A stretch of DNA of 64,000 nucleotides from contig OZ244895.1 in the NCBI GenBank assembly GCA_965221555.1, positions 372,001 to 436,000 on the forward strand, given 5' to 3'. Position numbers and translations under genes: made by a program. Numbering within the stretch: position 1 is the first letter of the stretch; the number at the start of each line of letters is the position of its first letter. Source of the DNA: JAJEAD01 sp965221555 (GTDB lineage Bacteria > Pseudomonadota > Gammaproteobacteria > HK1). Below, piece after piece: positions 24,232 through 32,931 of this stretch. A model generated the notes under the pieces. The model was not told the DNA's origin, did no database searches, and worked only from the letters and a program-made list of their open reading frames with translations.

Positions 24232-25263
24232 ATGAGCACTCGTATTCCCGCCACCGTCATCACCGGATTCCTCGGCGCGGGCAAGACGAGCATGATCCGC
24301 CACCTGCTTGCCAACGCCCGGGGCCGGCGCCTCGCGCTCGTCATCAACGAGTTCGGGGACATCGGCGTGGACGCCGAGATCGTCAGGGGATGCGGGATCG
24401 AGGATTGCGGCGAAGACGACATCCTGGAGCTCGCTAACGGCTGCATCTGCTGCACGGTCGCGGACGACTTTCTCCCCGCCATCGAGACCCTGCTCGGGCG
24501 CGACGACCCGCCCGATCACATCGTGATCGAGACCTCCGGCCTCGCGCTGCCCAAACCGCTCGTCAAGGCCTTCGGATGGCCGAGCGTGCGCACCCGGGTC
24601 ACGGTGGACGGCGTCGTCGCGGTCGTGGATGCGCCGGCCTACGCGGAGGGACGCTTCGCGACGGATCCGGTCGCGGTGCAGGCCCAGCGCGAGGCCGACG
24701 ACGCGCTCGATCACGAGAGTCCACTCGAAGAGCTCCTGGAAGAGCAGCTCGCCTGCGCGGATCTCGTGGTCCTCAACAAGGCGGACCTCGTCGACGAGGC
24801 GCGGATGCGCCGCATCGGGGACGAGATCGGGGCCATGCTGCGCCCGGCCGTCAAGCAGATCGTGGCGCGCGAGGGCGCGGTGGACCCGGGCGTCCTCCTC
24901 GGACTCGAGGCGGCGGCGGAAGACGATCTCGACTCCCGACCCTCGCACATCGACGAGGCGGGTGAGCACGACCACGACGATTTCACCACCTTCAGCGTCG
25001 ATCTCGGCGAGATCGACTCGCCCCCCCGGCTCGCCGCGCGGCTCGCCGAAACCATCTCCACCCACGGCATTCTGCGGATAAAGGGTTTCGCCGCGGTCGC
25101 GGGCAAGGACATGCGCCTGCTGGTGCAGGCGGTGGGCGAGCGCATCCGCCACTACTACGACCGCGAGTGGCGCGAAGGAGAGGCGCGGCGTTCCCGGCTG
25201 GTGGTGATCGGAGAGACGGGCCTCGACGAAGCGCGCATCCGCGAAGCGCTTCGGGCGATCTGA
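24232..25263 (+). CDS. cobW: CobW-family G3E GTPase, cobalt chaperone for cobalamin synthesis
   Basis: 343 residues. P-loop TGFLGAGKTSMIRHLL, the metal-binding C-x-C-C motif in NGCICCTVADDF, the switch region VIETSGLALP, the NKADLVDE guanine motif, and a short acidic/His stretch GEHDHDDF before the C-terminal CobW domain. G3E GTPases of this group are thought to bind Co(II) and hand it to the cobalt-insertion machinery. It lies 63 bases upstream of cobN on the same strand, the usual pairing. Confidence 0.94.
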   Translation: MSTRIPATVITGFLGAGKTSMIRHLLANARGRRLALVINEFGDIGVDAEIVRGCGIEDCGEDDILELANGCICCTVADDFLPAIETLLGRDDPPDHIVIETSGLALPKPLVKAFGWPSVRTRVTVDGVVAVVDAPAYAEGRFATDPVAVQAQREADDALDHESPLEELLEEQLACADLVVLNKADLVDEARMRRIGDEIGAMLRPAVKQIVAREGAVDPGVLLGLEAAAEDDLDSRPSHIDEAGEHDHDDFTTFSVDLGEIDSPPRLAARLAETISTHGILRIKGFAAVAGKDMRLLVQAVGERIRHYYDREWREGEARRSRLVVIGETGLDEARIREALRAI

Positions 25264-25326
25264 TTACCGCCGCCTGAACCGACCGCGCAAGCGGCCACGC
25301 GCGGCCCCGGGTGGGAATCTGAAGCG

Positions 25327-28300
25327 ATGCACCTGCTGCAGGCGAAGGCGGGCGCCGCGATCGACGAGAGCGAGGCGGTCGATCTCGGCCAGAGCCCCGG
25401 CGACATCGTGTTCCTCTCCGCCGCGGATACCGAGCTCGCGAGCCTCGCCGCGGCGCGGGCGGGCTTCGGCGACGCCTTCCCATCGCTTCGGCTCGCGAAC
25501 CTCATGCACCTTGCCCACCCGATGTCGGTGGACACCTACGTCGAATCGGTGGTCGCGAAGGCGAAGCTCGTCGTCGCGCGCGTGCTCGGGGGCCGCGGCT
25601 ACTGGCCCTACGGCGTCGAGCAGCTCGTCCTGGCCTGCGATGCCGCCGCCATTCCGCTCGCCCTCATCCCCGGCGACGATCAGCCCGACCCCGAGTTCGT
25701 GGCGCTGGGGAATGTGCCGGCCGAGACCACCCACCGCCTGTGGCAGTACTGCGTGCACGCGGGTCCCGCCAACACCCGCCACCTGCTCGCCTACGCGGCG
25801 GATCTCATCGGCTGCCCGACCGAGTGGCGCGAGCCCGCGCCCCTGCCGCGCGCGGGCGTCTACCGTCCCGGAGCGGGAATGTGCGGACTCGGCGAGCTTG
25901 CCCGGGAATGGATCCCGGATGCGCCCGCCGCGGCCATCGTCTTCTATCGCGCCCACCTTCAGGCGTCCAACCTCGCACCCATCGACGCGCTGGCGCACGC
26001 GCTGCGCGCCCGCGGGGTGAACGCGCTCCCCCTCTACGTATCGAGTCTCAAGGATCCGGTCTCCGCGGACCTCGTGGAGAGGATGCTGCACGAGGCGGAC
26101 GCGCGCCTGGTGCTGAACACCACCGGCTTCGCGGTGGCGACCCCGGGGACGGCGCGGCGCAGCGGGCCTTTCGACGCCTGCGGGCGGCCCGTGCTCCAGG
26201 TGGTGCTCGCGGGCGGGGACGAGGAGAGCTGGGCGGCCGGCATGCGGGGACTGTCGGCGCGCGACATCGCGATGAACGTGGCGCTGCCCGAGGTGGACGG
26301 CCGCATTCTCGCCCGCGCGGTGTCCTTCAAGGCCGAGTCCCGCTTCGACGCGCGCACCGAGTGCCCGATCGTGGCCTATGCGCCCCGCCCCGACCGCGTC
26401 GAGTGGAGCGCCGAGCTCGCCCGCGCGTGGATCGCGCTGGCCGCGACGCCCCGCTGCGAGCGGCAGGTCGGCCTCGTGCTCGCCAATTACCCCAACCGCG
26501 ACGGGCGCCTCGGAAACGGCGTCGGCCTCGACACGCCCGCCGGCACCCTGGAGCTGCTGCGCGCGATGGCCGCGGCGGGGTACGTCGTGACCGGCATCCC
26601 CGAGGACGGAAACGCGCTCATCGCGGCGCTGGCCGCGGGTCCCACGAATGCGCAGACGGCGGGACGCGAGATCCGCGAGCGGCTCTCGCGCGCCGACTAC
26701 CTCGCCTTCTACGCCGGCCTCCCCGCGGAGCTGCGCGCCGAGATGGAGGAACGCTGGGGCGCGCCCGAGGAGGATCCCCTCTTCCTGGCGGCCGGGGACG
26801 GGGCGCCCGGCTTCGCGGTGGCGGCGATGCGCTTGGGCAACGTGACGGTGGGCATCCAGCCCGCGCGCGGCTATCACATCGACCCGAGCGCGACCTACCA
26901 CGACCCCGCGCTCGTGCCGCCGCACGGCTACCTCGCTTTCTACGCCTGGCTGCGCGCCCGGGTGCACGCGGTGGTGCACATGGGCAAGCACGGCAACCTG
27001 GAGTGGCTGCCGGGCAAGGCGCTGGCGCTCTCCGCCGCCTGCTACCCGGAGGCGGCGCTCGGACCCCTGCCGCACGTGTACCCCTTCATCGTCAACGACC
27101 CCGGCGAAGGGACGCAGGCGAAGCGCCGCGCCCAGGCGGTGATCGTCGACCACCTCACGCCACCCCTCACCCGGGCGGAGAGCTACGGGCCCCTGAGCGA
27201 TCTGGAACGCCTCGTGGACGAGTACTACGAAGCCTCCGGGGTGGATCCGCGGCGCCTGCGCGTCCTGCGCGACGACATCCTCGATCTCGTCGCGCGCCTC
27301 GGGCTCGACCGGGACTGCGGGATCGCGGCCGGCGAGGATGAGGGCGAGGCGCTCTCCAAGCTCGACGCCTACCTCTGCGAGCTCAAGGAGATGCAGATCC
27401 GCGACGGCCTGCACGTCTTCGGCCGCAGCCCCGAGGGCGACCGGCTCCATGACCTGCTGGTCGCGCTGGTGCGCCTTCCCCGCGGCGAGGACGAGGGCGC
27501 GAGCGCCTCGCTCCTGCGCGCGCTCGCGCGCGATCTGCGTCTCGACGTCTTCGATCCCCTGGACTGCGACCTCGGAGCGCGCTGGACCGGGGCGCGGCCC
27601 GCGGCGCTCGAGGAGGTGCTCGATCCTCCCGCCGCGTGGCGCAGCACCGGAGATACCGTGGAGCGGCTCGAAGCGCTCGCCCGCGCGCTCGTCGACGGCA
27701 GCCTTCCCTGCCCCGAGGCGTGGACGCGGACCCGTCTGGTGCTCGACGAGGTAACCGAACGGATCCGGCCCGCGGTAAAGCGCTGCGGAGAGGCGGAGAT
27801 CCAGGGTGTGCTCACCGCCCTCGACGGGCGCTTTCTCGAGCCCGGACCCTCCGGCGCCCCGACCCGGGGGCATCCCGAAGTACTGCCCACGGGGCGCAAC
27901 TTCTACTCCGTGGACACCCGCAGGGTTCCGACCGCGGTCGCCTGGCGCCTCGGCTGGAAGTCCGCCAGCCTGCTCGTCGAGCGCCACCGGCAGGAGCACG
28001 GAGAGTGGCCGCGGCGCATGGCGCTTTCCGCCTGGGGCACCTCGAACATGCGCACCGGTGGCGACGACATCGCCCAGGCCCTGGCGCTGATGGGGGTGCG
28101 GCCGAAGTGGGAGCCGAGCTCCGGGCGGGTCACCGGTTTCGAGATCCTGCCGCGCGAGATCCTGGACCGGCCCCGCGTCGACGTGACGCTGCGGGTGTCG
28201 GGTTTCTTCCGCGACGCGTTCCCCGACCAGATCGCGCTCCTCGACGCCGCGGTGCGCGCGGTGGCGCGCCTCGACGAACCCGAACGAGACAACCCCCTGG

Positions 28301-29067
28301 CGGCGGCCTGGCGGGCCGACACCGGCCGTCTCGCCGCCGCCGGAACGCCGCCTTCCGAAGCCGAGCGGCGTGCGGGCTACCGAGTCTTCGGCTCGCGGCC
28401 GGGGGCCTACGGCGCCGGCCTGCAGGCGCTCATCGACGAACGGGGGTGGCGCGAGGAGGCGGACCTCGCCCGCGCCTGGATCCTGTGGGGCGGCTATGCC
28501 TACGGGGCCGGCTCGGAGGGCGCGGCGGAGCACGCGCTCTTCGAGCGGCGCCTCGGCGGGGTCGAGGCGGTGGTGCACAACCAGGACAACCGCGAGCACG
28601 ATCTCCTCGATTCCGACGACTACTACCAGTTCGAGGGCGGCATGAGCGCGGCGGTGCATCACCTCTCCGGAACGCGTCCGACGGTATGGCACAACGACCA
28701 CTCCCGCCCCGAGAGCCCGCGGGTGCGGCGTCTGGAGGAAGAGATCGCGCGCGTGGTGCGGGCCCGGGTCGTCAACCCCAAGTGGATCCGGGGCGTCATG
28801 CGCCACGGGTACAAGGGCGCCTTCGAGATGGCGGCGACGGTGGACTACCTGTTCGCCTTCGCGGCGACCGCCCGCGCGGTGGCGGACCATCACTTCGACG
28901 CGGTGTTCGAAGCCTACCTCGAAGACCGCGAGGTCCGCACCTTCCTCGAGTGCAACAACCCGGCGGCGCTAAAGGAGATCGCCGAGCGGCTGAACGAGGC
29001 GATCGAGCGACGCCTGTGGCGACCGGGCTCGAACTCCGCGCACGTCATGCTCGCGGAAATGGCGTGA
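25327..29067 (+). CDS. cobN: Cobaltochelatase-type large subunit CobN
   Basis: A 1246-residue protein of the CobN/magnesium-chelatase H family. Markers are VLANYPNRDGRLGNGVGLDTP, HMGKHGNLEWLPGKALALS, YPFIVNDPGEGTQAKRRAQA, ALSAWGTSNMRTGGDDIAQA and QDNREHDLLDSDDYYQFEGG. In the aerobic pathway CobN with two ATPase subunits inserts cobalt into hydrogenobyrinate a,c-diamide. Those partners are not in the window (the cobS and cobT here are lower-ligand enzymes). Sandwiched between cobW and cobQ in one operon. Its coexistence with cbiX, cbiD and cbiG is unusual and is discussed in the findings. Confidence 0.94.
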   Translation: MHLLQAKAGAAIDESEAVDLGQSPGDIVFLSAADTELASLAAARAGFGDAFPSLRLANLMHLAHPMSVDTYVESVVAKAKLVVARVLGGRGYWPYGVEQLVLACDAAAIPLALIPGDDQPDPEFVALGNVPAETTHRLWQYCVHAGPANTRHLLAYAADLIGCPTEWREPAPLPRAGVYRPGAGMCGLGELAREWIPDAPAAAIVFYRAHLQASNLAPIDALAHALRARGVNALPLYVSSLKDPVSADLVERMLHEADARLVLNTTGFAVATPGTARRSGPFDACGRPVLQVVLAGGDEESWAAGMRGLSARDIAMNVALPEVDGRILARAVSFKAESRFDARTECPIVAYAPRPDRVEWSAELARAWIALAATPRCERQVGLVLANYPNRDGRLGNGVGLDTPAGTLELLRAMAAAGYVVTGIPEDGNALIAALAAGPTNAQTAGREIRERLSRADYLAFYAGLPAELRAEMEERWGAPEEDPLFLAAGDGAPGFAVAAMRLGNVTVGIQPARGYHIDPSATYHDPALVPPHGYLAFYAWLRARVHAVVHMGKHGNLEWLPGKALALSAACYPEAALGPLPHVYPFIVNDPGEGTQAKRRAQAVIVDHLTPPLTRAESYGPLSDLERLVDEYYEASGVDPRRLRVLRDDILDLVARLGLDRDCGIAAGEDEGEALSKLDAYLCELKEMQIRDGLHVFGRSPEGDRLHDLLVALVRLPRGEDEGASASLLRALARDLRLDVFDPLDCDLGARWTGARPAALEEVLDPPAAWRSTGDTVERLEALARALVDGSLPCPEAWTRTRLVLDEVTERIRPAVKRCGEAEIQGVLTALDGRFLEPGPSGAPTRGHPEVLPTGRNFYSVDTRRVPTAVAWRLGWKSASLLVERHRQEHGEWPRRMALSAWGTSNMRTGGDDIAQALALMGVRPKWEPSSGRVTGFEILPREILDRPRVDVTLRVSGFFRDAFPDQIALLDAAVRAVARLDEPERDNPLAAAWRADTGRLAAAGTPPSEAERRAGYRVFGSRPGAYGAGLQALIDERGWREEADLARAWILWGGYAYGAGSEGAAEHALFERRLGGVEAVVHNQDNREHDLLDSDDYYQFEGGMSAAVHHLSGTRPTVWHNDHSRPESPRVRRLEEEIARVVRARVVNPKWIRGVMRHGYKGAFEMAATVDYLFAFAATARAVADHHFDAVFEAYLEDREVRTFLECNNPAALKEIAERLNEAIERRLWRPGSNSAHVMLAEMA

Positions 29068-29074
29068 GCGCGCG

Positions 29075-30544
29075 ATGAGAAGCGGAGCGCTCATGATCCA
29101 GGCGACCTGCTCGGACGCCGGCAAGTCCACGGTGGTGGCGGGGCTGTGCCGGATCGCCCGCCGGCGCGGAATCCCGGTCGCCCCCTTCAAGCCGCAGAAC
29201 ATGTCGAACAACGCCGCCGCCTGTCCCGGCGGGGGCGAGATCGGCCGGGCGCAGGCGCTGCAGGCGCACGCGGCGGGGCTCGCACCCGTCGTGGACATGA
29301 ACCCGGTGCTGCTCAAGCCCCAGTCCGACCGGACTTCCCAGGTCGTGGTGCACGGTCGGGCGACCGCGACGCTTTCGGCCGCCGACTACATGGCGAGCCG
29401 CGACCGGCTCATGGTCCCGGTGATGGAGAGCTTCGAGCGCCTCGCGGGCGCGTACGAACTCGTGATCGTGGAGGGGGCGGGGAGCGCGGCGGAGACCAAC
29501 CTGCGTGCCCGCGACATCGCCAACATGGGCTTTGCCCGCCACGCCGAGGTGCCGGTGTGCCTGCTCGCGGACATCGAGCGCGGCGGCGTCATCGCCGCGG
29601 TGGCGGGCACCAGGGCGGTGCTCGCTCCCGCCGACGCGGCGATGATCAAGAGCTTCGCCGTCAACAAGCTGCGGGGCGACTCCGCCCTCTTCGACGAGGG
29701 AGTGCGTGACATGGTGCGCCACACCCGCTGGCCCTGCCGGGGGGTCGTTCCCTGGCTCGACGCGGCGAGGCGCTTGCCGCGCGAGGATGCGGCGACGCTC
29801 GAGGAGGAGGGCCGGCGGCCGACCCGCTCGGACCGCGAAGGGATTCGAATCGTGGCGCCCCTGCTCTCCCGGATCGCCAACTTCGACGACGCGGATCCGC
29901 TGCGCATGGAGCCCTCGGTGGACTTCGACTTCGTGCCCGCGGGCCGGCCGCTGCCGCGCGACGCCGACGTCGTGGTGCTCATGGGCACCAAGTCCACCCT
30001 CGGTGACCTCGCCTTCCTGCGGGCACAGGGCTGGGATCACGACGTGATCGCGCACGCCCGCGGCGGCGGCCGGGTGCTCGGGCTCTGCGGCGGCTACCAG
30101 ATGCTCGGGCGTACCGTGCGCGACCCGCACGGGGTGGACGGCCCGGCCGGCGAAGCGCCCGGGCTCGGTCTGCTCGACGTGGAGACGCAGATGGGAGGCG
30201 AGAAGTCGGTGCGGGCGGTGCGCGGAACCTGCGCCCGCAGCGGAGTCCCGCTCGCCGGGTACGAGATCCACATGGGCGAGACCACCGGCCCGGATACCGC
30301 GCGCCCCTTCGCCCGGATCGAGGGGAGAGCGGACGGCGCGGTCAGCGCCGACGGGCGAATCGAGGGCTGCTACGTGCACGGGCTGTTCGCGGGCGACGCG
30401 TTTCGCTCCCGCTGGCTTGCGGGAGTGCGCGCCGGGCCGCCGTCGAGTCTCGCCTACCAGCCGACCGTCGAACGGGCCCTGGACGAGCTGGCCGACGGCC
30501 TCGAAGCCGCCCTCGACATCGACGCGCTCTTCGCCGGCGGATAA
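29075..30544 (+). CDS. cobQ: Adenosylcobyric acid synthase, glutamine-dependent
   Basis: Amidates the b, d, e and g carboxylates of adenosylcobyrinate diamide (CobQ/CbiP). 489 residues. ATPase domain: QATCSDAGKSTVVAGLCR and VAPFKPQNMSNNA, with HGRATATLSAADYMA and VIVEGAGSAAETNLR. Amidotransferase domain: VLGLCGGYQMLGR with the nucleophile Cys, and YVHGLFAGDAFR with the His. The ATG at 29075 lies 7 bases after the cobN stop; ATG 29093 is possible. Last gene of cobW-cobN-cobQ. Confidence 0.94.
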   Translation: MRSGALMIQATCSDAGKSTVVAGLCRIARRRGIPVAPFKPQNMSNNAAACPGGGEIGRAQALQAHAAGLAPVVDMNPVLLKPQSDRTSQVVVHGRATATLSAADYMASRDRLMVPVMESFERLAGAYELVIVEGAGSAAETNLRARDIANMGFARHAEVPVCLLADIERGGVIAAVAGTRAVLAPADAAMIKSFAVNKLRGDSALFDEGVRDMVRHTRWPCRGVVPWLDAARRLPREDAATLEEEGRRPTRSDREGIRIVAPLLSRIANFDDADPLRMEPSVDFDFVPAGRPLPRDADVVVLMGTKSTLGDLAFLRAQGWDHDVIAHARGGGRVLGLCGGYQMLGRTVRDPHGVDGPAGEAPGLGLLDVETQMGGEKSVRAVRGTCARSGVPLAGYEIHMGETTGPDTARPFARIEGRADGAVSADGRIEGCYVHGLFAGDAFRSRWLAGVRAGPPSSLAYQPTVERALDELADGLEAALDIDALFAGG

Positions 30545-30608
30545 GGGGAGGTGCTCCGTCCCCCTGCCGGCCGCACCGAGTGGCCGAACATCGGGGGCGC
30601 CGCCGCGT

Positions 30609-31841
30609 CTACCGGTTGTGCTCCCGGAGTATCGCGGCCGCCGCGTCGGCGAAGACCTGGCACCCGAGCACCACGTCGTCTTCGGAGGTGTCCTCCTCGA
30701 AGGCGTGACTGACCCCGCCGATGCTCGGCACGAAGAGCATCGCGCTCGGCATGCGCCGGGCGACGACCTGCGCGTCGTGTCCCGCCGCGCTCGGCATGTG
30801 CATCCAGGCCCCGGGGGCGTGGGTCTCCGCCGCCCGGGCGATATGGGACTGGAAGCCCTCGTCCATCGCCGCGGCGACGACCCGCTCGCTGCCCTCGCGC
30901 ATGCCGACCTCGACCTCGGTGCCCGCGTCGGCCTCCCTCACCAGCTCGTGCAGCAGGGCGCTCAGCGCATCGAGACGCGACTCCTCGCCGTCACGGAACT
31001 GCACGTTCATCCAGGCGGCGCCGGGCACGATGCTCGGGGCGCCCGGGAACACGTCGATCTGGCCGATGGTCCACACCGACTTCGGCCCCACCCGCTCCGG
31101 AAAGCGCCGGTTGATGCGGTGGGCGAGATCGATGAGGGCGGTGGCCGCGTCCCGGCGCCGCGCCATCGGCGTGGTGCCGGCATGGTTCTGCTGTCCCTTG
31201 AAGGTTATCTGGTAGCTGCGGATCCCGACGATGCTCGTGACGACCCCGATCCGCTTGTGCTCTTCCTCGAGGTAGGGGCCCTGCTCGATGTGCGCCTCCA
31301 GGTAGCCGGCGTAGCGTCCGGGCTTCCACTGCTCCCGGGAACGCCCTTCGAGCCCGGCCTTGCGCAGCGCGTCGGGAAGCCGCACCCCACCCGGGCCGAG
31401 CGCTGCGCCGAGCGCCTCCTCTTCCACCATCCCGCACCAGGCCTGGCTGCCGAGGCATCCGAAGAAGGCGCCCTCTTCGTCGATCCACGAGGCCACGTCG
31501 AGGGCGAGATCCCGGGTCTCGTCGTGCTCGCGAAAAGCCCGTGCGAGCTCCAGGCCGTACATGACTCCCATCGCACCATCGAGCCACCCGCCGGTGGGCT
31601 GGGTATCGGTATGGGAGCCGACCAAAAGCGCCCTGCCCCCGGCCCGGGAGCGGCCGAACACGGTGCCGAGCCCGTCGATGCGCGCGTCGAGCCCCGCCTC
31701 GCGCATCCGTTCCACCAGCCAGTGGCGGGACTCGATGTCCACGTCGGAGAGCGACTGGCGCACCACACCGGTACCGACGCTGCCGAACTTGCGCAGGTTG
31801 CGCAGGTCGTCGATCAAGCGCTCGCCGTTGATTCTCACCAT
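30609..31841 (-). CDS. M20-family Zn-dependent amidohydrolase (allantoate/N-carbamoyl-amino-acid hydrolase type)
   Basis: 410 residues of the hydantoinase/carbamoylase family. The two-metal site is visible: GSHTDTQPTGG (His), LDGAMGVMYG (Asp), WIDEEGAFFGCLGS (Glu), EAHIEQGPYLEEE (His) and AAGHDAQ (final His). The dimerisation lid carries GQQNHAGTTPM. The start at 31841 has AGAGGA about 7 bases upstream; ATG 31868 is an alternative and the open frame reaches 31928 into repeat sequence. Substrates in this family include allantoate, ureidoglycolate and N-carbamoyl amino acids; the exact one is not evident. Confidence 0.87.
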   Translation of the reverse strand: MVRINGERLIDDLRNLRKFGSVGTGVVRQSLSDVDIESRHWLVERMREAGLDARIDGLGTVFGRSRAGGRALLVGSHTDTQPTGGWLDGAMGVMYGLELARAFREHDETRDLALDVASWIDEEGAFFGCLGSQAWCGMVEEEALGAALGPGGVRLPDALRKAGLEGRSREQWKPGRYAGYLEAHIEQGPYLEEEHKRIGVVTSIVGIRSYQITFKGQQNHAGTTPMARRRDAATALIDLAHRINRRFPERVGPKSVWTIGQIDVFPGAPSIVPGAAWMNVQFRDGEESRLDALSALLHELVREADAGTEVEVGMREGSERVVAAAMDEGFQSHIARAAETHAPGAWMHMPSAAGHDAQVVARRMPSAMLFVPSIGGVSHAFEEDTSEDDVVLGCQVFADAAAAILREHNR

Positions 31842-31884
31842 CCCCTTATCCTCTTCATGGCCGTCCATCGCGCCGTCCGCGCGT

Positions 31885-31955
31885 TTCCTCTGTTTCCGGC
31901 TCGCCGTTGCGCGTTCTCTGACCCGCAAATCTCACCGATTTTCGGCCGCCTCGGA
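31885..31955. repeat. Family I fragment, copy D (left end plus inverted inner piece)
   Basis: From 31920, cccgcaaatctcaccgattt with the following ttcggccgcctcgg is a family I left end and inner block. Directly beside it, tttccggctcgccgttgcgc (31892 on) is the reverse complement of the inner segment seen in copies C and H. No right end was found, so this is a rearranged remnant. It lies in the 148-base gap between the glycosylase and the M20 hydrolase. Confidence 0.65.
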
Positions 31956-31989
31956 CTCTCGCGGTGGGCGGAGCGCGCAAGACTGGCCA

Positions 31990-32607
31990 TCAGGACCGCT
32001 CCGCAGGGCCGAGGCCGGCGCGGCGCGACACCCAGCGCGAGCCGGCGATCGCGAATCGCCAGGGCAGCGCGCGGTGCTCGGGCTCGGCATAGTCGATGCC
32101 GATTCGCGATCCGCCGAGAATCTCGTCCGGCGCCGCTCCGCGGCGTACCTCCAGACCGCCGCGGCGGAAGAGGCGCTCCCGATTGACGGAGAGGTCGAGA
32201 GCGAGCGCGGCGCCCAGCCGGCCGGGGCCGGCGAGCAGCGCGGGACCGTCCGCCCCGTGGCGTCGGGCATGCACCCTCTCCATACCCGCTACCGGCTCCG
32301 CCGCGCGCACGAGCACCGCACCCGCCTCGCCATCGCGTCCGGTTACCAGGTTGAGCATGTGGTGGAGGCCGTAGCACAGGTAGACGTACGCGCACCCCGG
32401 CGGTCCCCACAGTGCATCGTTTCGCGCGGTGCGGCCGTGCCGCGCGTGACAGGCGGTGTCGCCCGGCCAGCGGTACGCTTCCACCTCGGTGATGCGCAGA
32501 ACCACCCCGTCCCGGCAGAGCAGCATGCCGAGCAGCTCCGGGGCGACGACCTCGGCGCTGCGCGCGTAGAAGCGCTCGGGGATGAGCGGTCCGAGCCTGG
32601 TCGCCAT
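31990..32607 (-). CDS. 3-methyladenine/alkyladenine DNA glycosylase, AAG/Mpg family
   Basis: 205 residues, the normal size for bacterial relatives of human AAG. Motifs: LLGMLLCRDGVVLRITEVEAY with the catalytic Glu, HARHGRTARNDALWGPPGCAYVY, YGLHHMLNLVTG and LLAGPGRLGAALALD. It excises alkylated purines in base-excision repair. Standalone leftward gene upstream of the M20 hydrolase; no functional link is apparent. Confidence 0.92.
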   Translation of the reverse strand: MATRLGPLIPERFYARSAEVVAPELLGMLLCRDGVVLRITEVEAYRWPGDTACHARHGRTARNDALWGPPGCAYVYLCYGLHHMLNLVTGRDGEAGAVLVRAAEPVAGMERVHARRHGADGPALLAGPGRLGAALALDLSVNRERLFRRGGLEVRRGAAPDEILGGSRIGIDYAEPEHRALPWRFAIAGSRWVSRRAGLGPAERS

Positions 32608-32931
32608 GACTCACTGTTTCGCCGCGCGAGGGCGTGCGGACATCGTCCAGGGCGAGGCGAACGCAAAACAAGGCGCACCGGCATGCTGCATTCGCGGAGT
32701 ATAGGCCCCGGTGCATGGGACCAGGCGCAACCTCTCACCGACTCTGCGGCACGGACGCCAATCCGCTCGGGTCGGTGGGCCGTGCTCCCTTGAGCCGCGA
32801 TGTAGCCAAGTCCCGGGCCGGAAGGTAAGTTCCCGTCCGTGGCGTCCCCCCCGGAAACATGCCGCCCGGACTCCGGCGGCCGGAAGCGGGGCGGGGCGGC
32901 CCCCCACGCCCACCGAGAGGATCCCGACCAA
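32608..32931. other. Divergent intergenic region, 324 bp
   Basis: Holds the start regions of the leftward glycosylase and the rightward M24 gene. A TATACT (minus strand, near 32698-32703) could be a -10 for the glycosylase but lacks a convincing -35. The segment near 32743-32795 (cgactctgcggcacggacgc) weakly resembles family II. Nothing else was recognised. Confidence 0.3.

Noticed and set aside
25264..28893. 1209-codon open frame on the minus strand opposite cobN
   Set aside because: High GC makes long antisense frames common. The translation is Arg/His/Gly-rich without domains, while the plus strand encodes an unmistakable CobN.
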